From the NCBI RefSeq assembly GCF_013215345.1, contig NZ_JABSOV010000015.1, positions 1 to 63,625 of the forward strand: 63,625 nucleotides of DNA, given 5' to 3'. This document shows positions 39,722 to 50,391 of the stretch, in pieces. A model generated the notes under the pieces. That model worked only from the letters and a program-made list of their open reading frames with translations. It made no database searches and had not been told where the DNA came from. The position numbers and the translations under genes were made by a program. Source of the stretch: Colwellia sp. (GTDB lineage: Bacteria; Pseudomonadota; Gammaproteobacteria; Enterobacterales; Alteromonadaceae). Each line of letters opens with the position of its first letter. The first letter of the stretch is position 1.

Positions 39722-39750
39722 AAAAGGTCATGGCAACATGGCCTTTTTTT
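39722..39750 (+). terminator. Rho-independent terminator after glyS
   Basis: AAAGGTCATG and CATGGCCTTT pair (one G-T) around a GCAA tetraloop, followed by a T-run, about 25 bases after the glyS stop. Confidence 0.9.
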
Positions 39751-39798
39751 ATGCCTAAAATTTGATATCGACTAATATTAACAAATGGCAGTTAAAAT

Positions 39799-39812
39799 TT
39801 GAGCTAGATCAA
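39799..39812. promoter_or_regulatory. Candidate FNR-type site upstream of the DksA-like gene
   Basis: TTGAGCTAGATCAA matches the FNR/CRP-family dyad TTGAT-N4-ATCAA with one mismatch. It is centred about 79 bases before the ATG of the TraR/DksA gene. Motif match only. Confidence 0.5.
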
Positions 39813-39883
39813 CAACAAGAATACAGATAGGCGTAAGGTGAATATAAGAGCTGATATAAAGACAGACCAATAAGGAGCTACTA

Positions 39884-40198
39884 ATGCCAAGCAAAGAGAT
39901 ATCGATATTATTGGAAAACAAAAAAACACAGCTAACCAAGCGAATTGCTGCTATAGAAGCTGATTTTCATAAGGGCAGATCACAGGACTTTTCCGAACAA
40001 GCAACTGAAACCGAAAATGATGGTGTCCTCGATGAAATACATCATGAAGCTAAGTTAGAACTAAGCTTGGTTAAATCCGCATTACAACGCATAGAGGAAG
40101 GTTTATATGGCCATTGTGCCGAGTGTGATGAACTTATTAACCCTGACAGGTTATCGGCATTACCCTATACAACTAAGTGTATTAACTGTGCACTTTAA
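39884..40198 (+). CDS. TraR/DksA-family C4 zinc-finger protein
   Basis: A 104-residue small DksA relative. A coiled-coil hairpin (about 8-75) ends in the acidic TETENDGVLDEIHHEAKLEL. The C4 finger follows, GHCAECDELINPDRLSALPYTTKCINC in two Cys pairs spaced CxxC-17-CxxC. A good ribosome-binding site AAGGAG precedes the ATG. Such proteins can act through the RNA polymerase secondary channel; the lack of the full DksA N-terminal helices makes this a TraR-like short member. An FNR-like site and a decayed YdcH-type gene next to it suggest an oxygen- or stress-linked locus. Confidence 0.88.
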   Translation: MPSKEISILLENKKTQLTKRIAAIEADFHKGRSQDFSEQATETENDGVLDEIHHEAKLELSLVKSALQRIEEGLYGHCAECDELINPDRLSALPYTTKCINCAL

Positions 40199-40233
40199 AC
40201 CGATTTTTTAAATAACTTTTGGAGCAGAGAAAC

Positions 40234-40376
40234 ATGATTTATACCACGAAGTTAACCGCATAGAGCAAGGTGTTGAGAACACCAGTGATCTTTATTTAGA
40301 TGGAAGAAAGAAGCAAAGGCTTAAACTAAAAGATGAACTATTTGTTATGCTGAAAAAAGTCCAAGTTCCCGCATAG
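40234..40376 (+). pseudogene. Remnant of a DUF465 (YdcH-like) gene
   Basis: After a good GGAG site, ATG at 40234 gives only nine codons before TAG. A different frame from about 40222 reads EKHDLYHEVNRIEQGVENTSDLYL, then KKQRLKLKDELFVMLKK, and stops at 40374-40376. This is the second half of the DUF465/YdcH family joined to a fragment of its start. The middle, which normally carries the FPE... and HFAKLF-type segments, is missing. The frame has no in-phase start codon, so the gene is dead. It sits between the DksA-like gene and a terminator, which suggests the two were once a small operon. Confidence 0.72.
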
Positions 40377-40405
40377 CGGTAGTTAAACAAGTAAAATAGC
40401 TTCAT

Positions 40406-40447
40406 AAAGAAATCCCCATGCCTTAAACGAGATTGGGGATTTCTTTT
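40406..40447. terminator. Bidirectional rho-independent terminator between the DksA-like locus and lepB
   Basis: AAGAAATCCCC (40407-40417) and GGGGATTTCTT (40435-40445) form an 11-base stem with T-rich flanks in both directions. It would serve the rightward DksA-like transcript and the leftward lepB transcript. Confidence 0.9.
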
Positions 40448-40459
40448 ATGAAACTTTTA

Positions 40460-41152
40460 CTAAATATTATAAAGGTCTTGGAAGAAGCGTTGTGCGCGGG
40501 GCATATAATAATTATCGTAATCAACAGAAAAGGCAATTGCTGTGGCCTTGCCTCGTAACTCATGATGAGGGACAAAGCCATAAACACGAGAGTCTGCACT
40601 ATGACGACGATTGTCACCTAACACCAAATAATGTCCTGCAGGTACTTTTATTGCGGTAAAGTTACTCAGCCTATTACTGGCGTTGTTATCAATACTTACC
40701 CGATGTTGGATGGCTCCTAAGTTTTCTGTTGCTGTGATTACTGCTGGTGAGCCTTGCGGTAATTTGATTTTACGCGAAGGTTTAAAAGCTAGCTGCTGGC
40801 CGTTGATTTTAAGTACTTCATCAGTCATTGAGACGATATCACCAGGTAGACCCACGACACGTTTAATTAATCTAAGATCAGCCGCTTTCGATTCAAATAC
40901 TACTATCTCACCACGTTGTGGAGTATTAATAGAAATTAATGTTATATCAGTGAACGGTAGCCGTAAGTCGTAAGCCATTTTATTCACCACTATGCGGTCA
41001 CCGACTTGAATGGTGGGTTGCATTGAGCCGCTAGGCACTGAATACCAGTCAGCAACCGCACTACGAAATACCGACATTAATAAAATAAACAGCAGAAGCT
41101 GCTTATTGCTTTGTAGCAGGGAAAGAAACTTATTATTACTAGGTTTTACCAT
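40460..41152 (-). CDS. lepB: Signal peptidase I
   Basis: A 230-residue inner-membrane serine protease. One N-terminal helix (about 18-35) is followed by the catalytic Ser in PSGSMQPT (about residue 43) and the general-base Lys in RLIKRVVGLPGD (about 97). The conserved box GDNRRHSADSRVYGFVP lies near 190. With only one membrane helix it is shorter than E. coli LepB (324, two helices). It need not be the only signal peptidase of the cell: in many gammaproteobacteria the main lepB sits with lepA and rnc, not here. It stands alone between a terminator and tusA. Confidence 0.92.
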   Translation of the reverse strand: MVKPSNNKFLSLLQSNKQLLLFILLMSVFRSAVADWYSVPSGSMQPTIQVGDRIVVNKMAYDLRLPFTDITLISINTPQRGEIVVFESKAADLRLIKRVVGLPGDIVSMTDEVLKINGQQLAFKPSRKIKLPQGSPAVITATENLGAIQHRVSIDNNASNRLSNFTAIKVPAGHYLVLGDNRRHSADSRVYGFVPHHELRGKATAIAFSVDYDNYYMPRAQRFFQDLYNI

Positions 41153-41264
41153 TTTGTTTTACTCCATGTATGTATTAGCTGTCCCGTTTAAGGCAGTACA
41201 GTTAAGAGAAAGTTCCGTGTGGAAATACTTACTTACAACTTGGTAATAAAAAGTTAAGTGCTTG

Positions 41265-41510
41265 TTAGTTTTTTTTTATAACATAGAGAAAAGGCAGAGT
41301 ATCGGTCTGCTTGGCCAGCAGTTCATGTTCCATAAAACGACAAAAGCTTGGAATATCTCTAGCGGTAGAAGGGTCATCACATTTTATTAATAAAGTTTCG
41401 CCGCTAGCAATTTTTCTAATATTCATACGTACCATCATTACGGGCTCTGGGCAGCGTAGTCCGATAGCATCGAGGGTATGATCCGTTTGTTGAAAAATAG
41501 TTAGAGGCAT
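41265..41510 (-). CDS. tusA: Sulfur carrier protein TusA
   Basis: An 81-residue protein, the same size as E. coli TusA. The active Cys20 lies in [20 protein letters not shown]. It relays persulfide sulfur from IscS toward 2-thiouridine synthesis in tRNA and other acceptors. The C-terminus ends in LPFLYVIKK. It is a single gene, leftward, with its promoter in the 160-base gap shared with the divergent slt. Confidence 0.95.
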   Translation of the reverse strand: MPLTIFQQTDHTLDAIGLRCPEPVMMVRMNIRKIASGETLLIKCDDPSTARDIPSFCRFMEHELLAKQTDTLPFLYVIKKN

Positions 41511-41693
41511 AACACATACATTATTAAAATTAGTTAAAAAAGAATTATACCTTATTCAACCAATTCGACATAAGAAATAAAGTAAATACGACTTTGAAAA
41601 GTTTAGCTTCAACTATACTCAAACTATCGTAATAAGTTAGAAAAACGATGAAAGTTTTCCGCATAAATTTAAATGCCGACTCCTGAGGTGCCA

Positions 41694-43625
41694 GTGAAAA
41701 ATACAGTTAAAATTTTACTCTTGTCTGCTTTTACCTTTGCCTCGATAAATATGTCTAAAGCAAATGACAGCCTGAAAATAATGACAGATATCGGCCAGCA
41801 AAAAACCTTTCTAAAAGCCGAGAAACTCTTAGCAATAAGCTATTCTCAGCAATATAAAAATCTCTATAACCAATTGTATTACTACCCATTGCAACCTTAC
41901 TTAGACCAACAACGCCTAAGAGAAACCATGCAGTTGTCATCTGCAGATGAAATTGCGATTTTTTTAGAAAAATATAGAGATTCACCATTAGATTGGCCAC
42001 TTAGAAAGGCGTGGTTAAGGTATTTAGCAAAAAAAAATAAAGGTACACTCTTTCTCGAGTTTTACAAAAAAACTAGTAATACCGCGTTGACCTGTCAAAA
42101 GCTACAATTCTCATTAGCGGCGGGTATGCCAGCAAGTGTGGTGCTACCCCAAGTAACAAAATTATGGCTAGTGGGTAAGTCGTTAGATAAAGTTTGTGAC
42201 CCACTAATTAAGCAGTGGCAACAAGCTGGCTATAGAACCGATGATATTGTCTGGCAGCGGATAACTTTAGCGGCTGATGGCGGTAAACATTCATTAATCC
42301 CTTATTTAACCGGGCTTCTTCCTAAAGAGCAGCAATACTTGGGGCTATTATGGCATCAAGTAAGGCGTGATCCGGCAAAAGTGGCACGCCAAGATAAGTT
42401 TATTAAAAAATCGGCCAAAGAGAGTCAAATTTATACTTATGGTATTAGGCGTTTAGTGTGGCGCGATCCCAATAAAGCATTGGCGAGTTATAAACAGGCG
42501 CAGCAAGATTTTAGCTTTTCAGCAAGCCAAAGCCAGAAAATAACAGAGAAGTTTGCAGTTGCTTTAGCCAGTAAAAACCACCCTCTAGCACGAGTTTGGT
42601 TGGAAAAATTAGATCCGGTAAATGTAGAGCCTAGTATTATGCAATGGCAGTTAACAGAGGTATTGAAGCAGCAAAATTGGTATTTAGTATTGCAAGAGCT
42701 AGCAATAATGGCGGGAAAATATAAAACAAAGCTACAGTGGCAGTATTGGTATGCAAGGGCGCTGATAGGTACTGGTGAATTGGAACGTGGTCAAGACGTT
42801 ATGAGTGAGCTAGCCACTAAACGTCATTATTATGGTTTCCTAGCGGCAAGTTATTTAGAAACACCGGTCAGTTTACAAAATAGTCCATTAGCGATCACTA
42901 GCCAGGAAAAAAATGGTGTATTGTTGCACCCAGCAGCGAAGCGGGCTTTTGAATTTTACTACTTAGGTCGTTATGTTGAGGCGCGTAGAGAATGGCGTTA
43001 TTGGCTTAGGCAGCTAAATTATCGGGAAAAGCTGGTTGCAGCAAAATTAGCTAATGAAAATGGCTGGTTTGACCGCGCTATTTTTACTTTAGCTCAGGTC
43101 GGTTATTTAAATGATGTCGAGTTACGCTTCCCAAAAGCCTTTGACAAGAAAATTAACCAACATGCACAACTGCAGGAAATAAACCCTGCTTGGGCTTTTG
43201 CTATAGCCAGACGTGAAAGTTCGTTTATGACCGATGCTCGCTCACCCGTAGGAGCGAAGGGCTTGATGCAATTAATGCCTAATACCGCCAAACAACTTAA
43301 GCGCGGCAGTCTCAGTCGACAATATCTTTACAATGCCGAGAACAATATCCAACTTGGGACAAAATATTTACGCAAGTTACTTGATAAAAACAAAGGAAAT
43401 CAAATTCTTGCAACTGCATCTTATAATGCAGGTCCTTATAGGGTTAAAAAATGGCTAAAAAATACTAGTGCCATGCCCGCCGATATTTGGATAGAAACGA
43501 TCCCGTTTAAAGAAACACGAAACTATGTAAAAAGCGTATTAGCATATCAAGAGATTTATCAGCACCAGCCGGGGCAGGTTAGTCGCGTTTTTGAGCAAGT
43601 GATTAATATGAATATTGGTGATTAA
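41694..43625 (+). CDS. slt: Soluble lytic murein transglycosylase
   Basis: About 643 residues with a signal peptide (VKNTVKILLLSAFTFASINMSKA). A large alpha-superhelical doughnut domain (about 40-450) leads to the C-terminal SLT goose-lysozyme domain. There the catalytic Glu lies in AIARRESSFMTDARSPVGAKGLMQLMP, and NIQLGTKYLRKLL and TASYNAGPYRVKKW follow. It cleaves peptidoglycan to 1,6-anhydro products in the periplasm. GTG at 41694 is chosen because TGAGG lies 5-6 bases upstream; an in-frame ATG at 41673 has no ribosome site and would put seven polar residues before the signal peptide. Confidence 0.93.
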   Translation: MKNTVKILLLSAFTFASINMSKANDSLKIMTDIGQQKTFLKAEKLLAISYSQQYKNLYNQLYYYPLQPYLDQQRLRETMQLSSADEIAIFLEKYRDSPLDWPLRKAWLRYLAKKNKGTLFLEFYKKTSNTALTCQKLQFSLAAGMPASVVLPQVTKLWLVGKSLDKVCDPLIKQWQQAGYRTDDIVWQRITLAADGGKHSLIPYLTGLLPKEQQYLGLLWHQVRRDPAKVARQDKFIKKSAKESQIYTYGIRRLVWRDPNKALASYKQAQQDFSFSASQSQKITEKFAVALASKNHPLARVWLEKLDPVNVEPSIMQWQLTEVLKQQNWYLVLQELAIMAGKYKTKLQWQYWYARALIGTGELERGQDVMSELATKRHYYGFLAASYLETPVSLQNSPLAITSQEKNGVLLHPAAKRAFEFYYLGRYVEARREWRYWLRQLNYREKLVAAKLANENGWFDRAIFTLAQVGYLNDVELRFPKAFDKKINQHAQLQEINPAWAFAIARRESSFMTDARSPVGAKGLMQLMPNTAKQLKRGSLSRQYLYNAENNIQLGTKYLRKLLDKNKGNQILATASYNAGPYRVKKWLKNTSAMPADIWIETIPFKETRNYVKSVLAYQEIYQHQPGQVSRVFEQVINMNIGD

Positions 43626-43738
43626 TTAACGCATAGCTTTCAGCTAAAAATTGCAAAGTTTTATCCACAAATTGGGAATATTTAGCTAGAGTGTTTCTTC
43701 TGTCAATAACCAGGCCTACTAGGGATATGCTATCATGA

Positions 43739-45109
<1,371 letters not shown>

Positions 45110-45152
45110 GCTTAATTAAAGCAAATCAATCTTAGATAAGTAACAAGCTATT

Positions 45153-45767
45153 GTGACTCCGTCCTTTCCTATCGCGATTAATAATGTCGAAGATGAACTC
45201 ATTGTTAATCGCAGTCGTTTTATCTGCTATTTACGCCCCTGTGGGGATATAGCCGAAGCAAAAGCCATGCTCAAAGAGCTACAAAAACTTCATCCGCAAG
45301 CTAGCCATCATTGCCATGCATTTTTAACTAAAGCGGCGGATGATAGCCAAGGCTATGGCTTTTCGGATGACGGTGAACCGAGCGGAACGGCTGGAAAACC
45401 TATGTTATTAGCCTTGCAAGGTGGTGGTATAGGTCAAGTTTGTGCGGTTGTTGTCCGGTATTTTGGTGGCACTAAATTAGGTACGGGTGGATTACAAAGG
45501 GCATATGGTGGCAGTGTTCGCCAAGCCATAGCATTTTTGCAGTCAAAAATTAAAATAGCTATGGTGCACAAAACCTTAGCATGTCAATATAGCCAAGTAG
45601 ATGATGTTTTGCATTTACTTAGGCAAGTTGAGGGTCAAGTAATCACTCAAGACTACCAACAAACAGTCATTTTTACACTCGCCATTCCAAACCAAAAATT
45701 GGCTTTAATGCAGGATAAGTTACACACATTGTCATCCGGACAATTACAGTTATACAAAACGGATTAA
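45153..45767 (+). CDS. yigZ: IMPACT/YigZ family protein
   Basis: A 204-residue protein of the UPF0029 family. The N-terminal IMPACT fold carries the signature YGFSDDGEPSGTAGKPML, followed by VVVRYFGGTKLGTGGLQRAYGG. A ferredoxin-like C-terminal domain ends the protein. Its start is GTG (45153). The function of bacterial members is not settled; eukaryotic IMPACT regulates translation. Gene order pepQ-yigZ-trkH is conserved with E. coli. Confidence 0.94.
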   Translation: MTPSFPIAINNVEDELIVNRSRFICYLRPCGDIAEAKAMLKELQKLHPQASHHCHAFLTKAADDSQGYGFSDDGEPSGTAGKPMLLALQGGGIGQVCAVVVRYFGGTKLGTGGLQRAYGGSVRQAIAFLQSKIKIAMVHKTLACQYSQVDDVLHLLRQVEGQVITQDYQQTVIFTLAIPNQKLALMQDKLHTLSSGQLQLYKTD

Positions 45768-45828
45768 TAAATTAGTCCGATTGGTATTAACCACTCTCGA
45801 ACAATAAAGCGAACAAGAAAAATAAAAC

Positions 45829-47280
45829 GTGCAATATAAAAATATTATCCGAATTCTAGGCTTATTGGTTGCGTTACTGAGTGTGACCATGCTGCCGCCG
45901 GCATTAATTTCATTAGTCTATCGCGATGGCGGTGGCTTATCTTTTCTTCTGGCTTTTCTTTGGTGTCTCGGCACCGGGTTCTTGGCTTGGTATCCTTACC
46001 GTTATGAAAAAACCGATCTTAAAGCGAGGGAGGGATTTTTAATTGTCGTGCTCTTTTGGTTAGTCTTAGCCAGTTTCTCCGCTATTCCGCTGATGCTGTT
46101 AGATCAACCTAACCTGTCGATCACTGATGCTTTCTTTGAATCCTTTTCCGGGTTGACGACCACAGGGGCAACTATTTTAAATCACATTGATGATTTACCC
46201 CACGCGGTTTTATGGTATCGCCAGCAATTACAGTGGTTAGGAGGTATGGGGATAATCGTTTTAGCTGTTGCCGTATTACCCATGCTCGGTATTGGTGGTA
46301 TGCAGTTATATCGCGCTGAAACACCAGGACCAGTGAAAGATTCAAAAATGACGCCTCGTATTGCCGATACCGCAAAGCACTTGTGGTATATTTATCTAGG
46401 CTTAACTATTGCTTGTGCGTTTGCTTATTGGCTTGCCGGTATGTCGGGCTTTGATGCAATTTGCCATGCTTTTTCCACAATTGCTATTGGTGGATTTTCT
46501 ACTCATGATGCCAGTATGGGTTACTTTAATAGCCCTGCGATCAATTTAGTCTGTGTTAGCTTCTTACTTATTGCCGGGGTGAACTTTGCCTTGCACTATG
46601 CGGCAGTACAAAATAGATCACTGAAAAACTACTTCTTTGACCCTGAGTTTAAAGTATTTATCGGCATTCAAGTGGTGTTGGTTTTGATTTGTTTTACTGT
46701 GTTAATAAGCACTGGCACCTATCAAGATGCCGACCAAGCACTCGACCAAGCACTGTTTCAATCAGTCTCTATTAGTACCACGGCGGGATTTACCACAACC
46801 TCATTTGCTGATTGGCCAACGTTATTACCTATGTTACTTATTTTTTCGAGTTTCATTGGTGGCTGTGCCGGTAGTACCGGTGGCGGTATGAAGGTTGTAC
46901 GTGTGGTACTACTTTATTTACAAGGTCTTCGAGAGTTAAACAAGTTGGTTCATCCTAGAGCAATCTTCAGTATTAAGTTAGGTCGAAAAGTTTTACCTGA
47001 TCGCGTAGTTGAGGCAGTATGGGGGTTCTTTTCTGCTTATGCTGCAGTGTTTGTCATTTGTATGTTATTGCTACTTGCGGCTGGCATGGATAACGTCACC
47101 GCCTTTACCGCTGTTGCCGCTTGTATCAATAATCTTGGTCCAGGACTTGGGGAAGTGGCTGCTAACTTCTCAACGATTAATGATATGAGTAAATGGGTAT
47201 TAATCATGGCAATGTTGTTTGGCCGCTTAGAGATATTTACCCTATTAGTTTTATTTACCCCTGCATTTTGGCGCACATAA
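45829..47280 (+). CDS. trkH: Trk potassium uptake channel subunit TrkH
   Basis: A 483-residue membrane protein, the same length as E. coli TrkH. Four M1-P-M2 repeats carry selectivity-filter-like segments: TTGATIL (about 110), STIAIGGFST (about 220), STTAGFTTT (about 320) and INNLGPG (about 435). The start is GTG (45829). It takes up K+ with TrkA, whose gene is 3 kb away in this window, rather than as a trkH-trkA operon. A strong inverted repeat lies 27 bases after the stop. Confidence 0.97.
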   Translation: MQYKNIIRILGLLVALLSVTMLPPALISLVYRDGGGLSFLLAFLWCLGTGFLAWYPYRYEKTDLKAREGFLIVVLFWLVLASFSAIPLMLLDQPNLSITDAFFESFSGLTTTGATILNHIDDLPHAVLWYRQQLQWLGGMGIIVLAVAVLPMLGIGGMQLYRAETPGPVKDSKMTPRIADTAKHLWYIYLGLTIACAFAYWLAGMSGFDAICHAFSTIAIGGFSTHDASMGYFNSPAINLVCVSFLLIAGVNFALHYAAVQNRSLKNYFFDPEFKVFIGIQVVLVLICFTVLISTGTYQDADQALDQALFQSVSISTTAGFTTTSFADWPTLLPMLLIFSSFIGGCAGSTGGGMKVVRVVLLYLQGLRELNKLVHPRAIFSIKLGRKVLPDRVVEAVWGFFSAYAAVFVICMLLLLAAGMDNVTAFTAVAACINNLGPGLGEVAANFSTINDMSKWVLIMAMLFGRLEIFTLLVLFTPAFWRT

Positions 47281-47306
47281 CGTTCAGGCGTCCATCAGTA
47301 AAGTGG

Positions 47307-47339
47307 TTGTATATACATATTTAGAATACGTATATACAA
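47307..47339. other. Long palindrome between convergent trkH and the metallopeptidase-like gene
   Basis: TTGTATATAC (47307-47316) and GTATATACAA (47330-47339) pair perfectly. After one mismatch, TATT/AATA extends the stem to a TAG loop. No T-run follows, so it may be a weak bidirectional terminator or a protein-binding site. Confidence 0.6.
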
Positions 47340-47362
47340 GCTTAAATATTTACCTGAAATTA

Positions 47363-50302
47363 CTACCACTTATAACTAAAAGCAATCCAGCCTTGGGTGT
47401 CTGAACTATCATTCTCTGGGTTTACCTGGGCTACTCCATAATTAATAGCTAAATTAGTTAAACCAGTAAAACCAAAGTTATTACTGAAAGAGCCTTTAAC
47501 CCCATAGCTATCGATAACGGCTTGTTCAGCCATTTTATGTCGAGTATAAAACACTTCAACAATGCCTAATGGCAAGTAAGCTTGATAAGCTTGATAGTCA
47601 TTGGCCGCTTGGCGATAAAAGGCTAATTCAGGGGATAATTGCTTATTTAAGTGAGCTTTTTCTTGAATTAAGGTTGAAGAGTAACCGCCTAAACTGAGTA
47701 TATCGCCGGCATCCTCAGAGCGTTGTGCCCACAAGTAATTAAACCCTAGGCCAAAACCATGTATATGCGCGCTTAAGTTAACTAGGCCATTACTACCGTT
47801 ATAACTGCCATCATTACCATTGATTTCGGCTAGCTCATCCTGAGCGATGATTAGCTGGGCATTTATTGCTTGTGATATGCCCCAGCTTTGTTGCTCATGC
47901 GACCAGCTTTGTTCAATTCCGAGTGAAATTGATTGGCTAGAAAAGTTAACATGCTGGCTGTTTTCAAAGCTTGAAGCTTGCACTTGGGCAAAGATATCAA
48001 CCGCAAATGTTTCTACGCTATACGGGTAACGCGCTTCGAGAAACAAGCCTTTTTCAGTGGTTTTACCTAGGGCTAATGCTTGGCTATCTTGTTGATCTGT
48101 TTTTAAGTTAATTAGGTAGCTGTGGGCAAGTAATTTAACAGGCCAGCCTTGCCAGCGTATTGCGGTCGAGGCTCCAGAGATAATATTGCTAAAAACATCT
48201 TGGCTAGCGTTTACTTGCCAATCAAATCGCGACAGCACATCGCCAGATTTATAACCTACTTCAAGCATACTACTACTGGCAGAATAAATGCTCTCAGCCA
48301 GGGTTATTGTTCCTTGTTGAGGGCCTATGCCATAAGTTGATTGTTCGCCAATGCTTTCATCTATAACAGTACTTGCCTCAGCTAGCTTTATGTTGCCGGC
48401 TAAATCATTGGTGATTGCTGAGCTTATGGTAGTGTTGATGATTACTTGTTTATTGGCTTTGCTTAAATCAAGTTGATAAACATCGGGCCCTTGAGCATTA
48501 ATGGCTAAATGCAGTAATTCATTATCGCCTTTTATCATAGGCCATGTTATGACTTGTTCACCAGAAGTGACAGCAGATAAGGTTTGCTTAGAAAAATCAT
48601 ATTGATATAAGCGGGTTGCACTATCTAAACCGGCAACAAAATATAGCAATTGTCCATCTGTAGACCATTCAGGGAAAGAAAGAAATTGGTAATTTTCAGG
48701 TAAGGGTACTATTTTCTCTTGAGCGCTATCAAGTTGGCGAACTTTTAATTGCCATTTATTGTTTAAACTTGAACTGACATAAGCAAAGCTTTTAGACGGT
48801 GAGCCATCAATAGTTGGTCTAAGTCGCGGAAAATCATAGACTTGCTCGAGGCTTTTTGCTGTTAATTCAGCGGTTACTTCGCCTAATGAATCAGGATCTA
48901 AACTTACTTTTACTAATTGTGAATAGCCAGCACGGCTTCGCTCAGCAATGATAAATTGACCATTTTTGCTAATATCGAAGCGACGTATGTTAGCGCTAGT
49001 TGTTAACTGCTTTATGGTATTGCTCGGTAAATGCCAAGAAAAAATATCTTGATGGTAGCTATATTTATCCGCTAAGCTGCTTGCCCCATAAACTAGCGTG
49101 TCATTATCGAGCCAGCGTGGATTTTTAATGCCACGGTTATTTCTTTGGTTTAAGGTATAGGCAACTTCTCTCTTAAAAACACTCGGTGCTTTATCGGCAA
49201 TATCTTGCGGATCGTCGGCTAATAGCTCCTTAGTATTTTTGCTGAATTTCTCAGCGGCTTCGGTATTGTCACTGGTTTTATATACTTCTAGTTTAGTGGT
49301 TTTACCTTCATCGTTCCTTTGCGTTTCAACGATGGCGAGGTAATCACCTTGCGGGCTTAAACTTGCATCACTGACATAGCCAGATAAGTCTAACCATAAC
49401 TTCGAACGACTATCCTCGCTACTGCAAGCACTTAATTGCGCCTCATGTTGCATGGCTTTATAGGTGTATTCAGCAACAAAGCGCTGATAGAGGTTTTTGG
49501 CTGTGTCAGGAAATACGCCTTTAAAGGCTTGTTCGAAATCACGTTGTTCAACGGCAGACCAACGCGTCCAAACAGCATCAAGAGTTTCTTCACCGTAATT
49601 TTCTTCTAACCACTGTAAATAACGGACACCGACTAAATAAGCCATAGAGCCAGACATGAAGCTATCATCGCCTTCATTGAGTTGCTTATAGCTGGGTAAG
49701 GCGCCTTGGCGAGCAAACTGTTGAATGATAGCTTCAACATGGTTGTTGAATAAGCGACCTCGGCCGGTGAGCTTGGACTCCAGTAAAGTGGCGTAACCTT
49801 CACTAACCCAGCGCTCACCATTAATTTGCGACGCATCAAAAAGATCGTACCAATTAGCTAGGCTGTTACGCCATTTACTGCGACTTTTTTGCGCCAAATG
49901 CACTAGATGCACATATTCATGTAATACCAGTAATTGCTGCCAACCGCTAGAATTGGCAATAATGCTGTCTGATTGTGCGGGAGTGGTAAACAAAGCCATA
50001 TAAGGTCGATGACTTAACGGCAGGGCAAAGCCATTGGCTGCATTATAGGGATCGATAATATAAGCATCTACTTTTTCCGTTAATACTCGACCTTGTTGGT
50101 CTTTGATTAATTGGCGGACAACTTCCATTTCTCTGGCACTTGATAAAGCCCATTGGCGATACTCTGGAGTGAAGTGCACACGAAAGTTTGTAGTTTCAAA
50201 TGTTTGCCAATCTTGAGCACTATCAACTAATTCAGCTTGGCTAGTAAAGGCTGTACTGGTTAAAGCTAAGGTAATAGCTGCGAGTACTTTAGATACTTTC
50301 AT
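47363..50302 (-). CDS. Predicted zinc metallopeptidase fused to beta-propeller and outer-membrane-like barrel
   Basis: A 979-residue exported protein. Residues 1-23 are a Sec signal peptide (...TLALTSTAFTSQA). A gluzincin-like site HEYVH lies at 128-132, with a likely third ligand Glu168 in WVSEGYATLLES. Residues about 305-640 show TolB/WD40-type repeats (SLSPQGDYLAIVE, RPTIDGSPSKSFAYVSS, FPEWSTDGQLLYFVAGL). The last 280 residues have alternating strand patterns and end FSYKW, with an aromatic last residue as in outer-membrane barrels. I cannot name a family. A surface or periplasmic protease or assembly factor is inferred. It is a single gene. Confidence 0.72.
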   Translation of the reverse strand: MKVSKVLAAITLALTSTAFTSQAELVDSAQDWQTFETTNFRVHFTPEYRQWALSSAREMEVVRQLIKDQQGRVLTEKVDAYIIDPYNAANGFALPLSHRPYMALFTTPAQSDSIIANSSGWQQLLVLHEYVHLVHLAQKSRSKWRNSLANWYDLFDASQINGERWVSEGYATLLESKLTGRGRLFNNHVEAIIQQFARQGALPSYKQLNEGDDSFMSGSMAYLVGVRYLQWLEENYGEETLDAVWTRWSAVEQRDFEQAFKGVFPDTAKNLYQRFVAEYTYKAMQHEAQLSACSSEDSRSKLWLDLSGYVSDASLSPQGDYLAIVETQRNDEGKTTKLEVYKTSDNTEAAEKFSKNTKELLADDPQDIADKAPSVFKREVAYTLNQRNNRGIKNPRWLDNDTLVYGASSLADKYSYHQDIFSWHLPSNTIKQLTTSANIRRFDISKNGQFIIAERSRAGYSQLVKVSLDPDSLGEVTAELTAKSLEQVYDFPRLRPTIDGSPSKSFAYVSSSLNNKWQLKVRQLDSAQEKIVPLPENYQFLSFPEWSTDGQLLYFVAGLDSATRLYQYDFSKQTLSAVTSGEQVITWPMIKGDNELLHLAINAQGPDVYQLDLSKANKQVIINTTISSAITNDLAGNIKLAEASTVIDESIGEQSTYGIGPQQGTITLAESIYSASSSMLEVGYKSGDVLSRFDWQVNASQDVFSNIISGASTAIRWQGWPVKLLAHSYLINLKTDQQDSQALALGKTTEKGLFLEARYPYSVETFAVDIFAQVQASSFENSQHVNFSSQSISLGIEQSWSHEQQSWGISQAINAQLIIAQDELAEINGNDGSYNGSNGLVNLSAHIHGFGLGFNYLWAQRSEDAGDILSLGGYSSTLIQEKAHLNKQLSPELAFYRQAANDYQAYQAYLPLGIVEVFYTRHKMAEQAVIDSYGVKGSFSNNFGFTGLTNLAINYGVAQVNPENDSSDTQGWIAFSYKW

Positions 50303-50391
50303 AAAAATCCTTTTAAATTTGAGTTTTGTCTGATGTTTTTCTATAGGGTGAGAATGGGAAAGTAATATGTTCAGGTTATATAAGGGGATTA

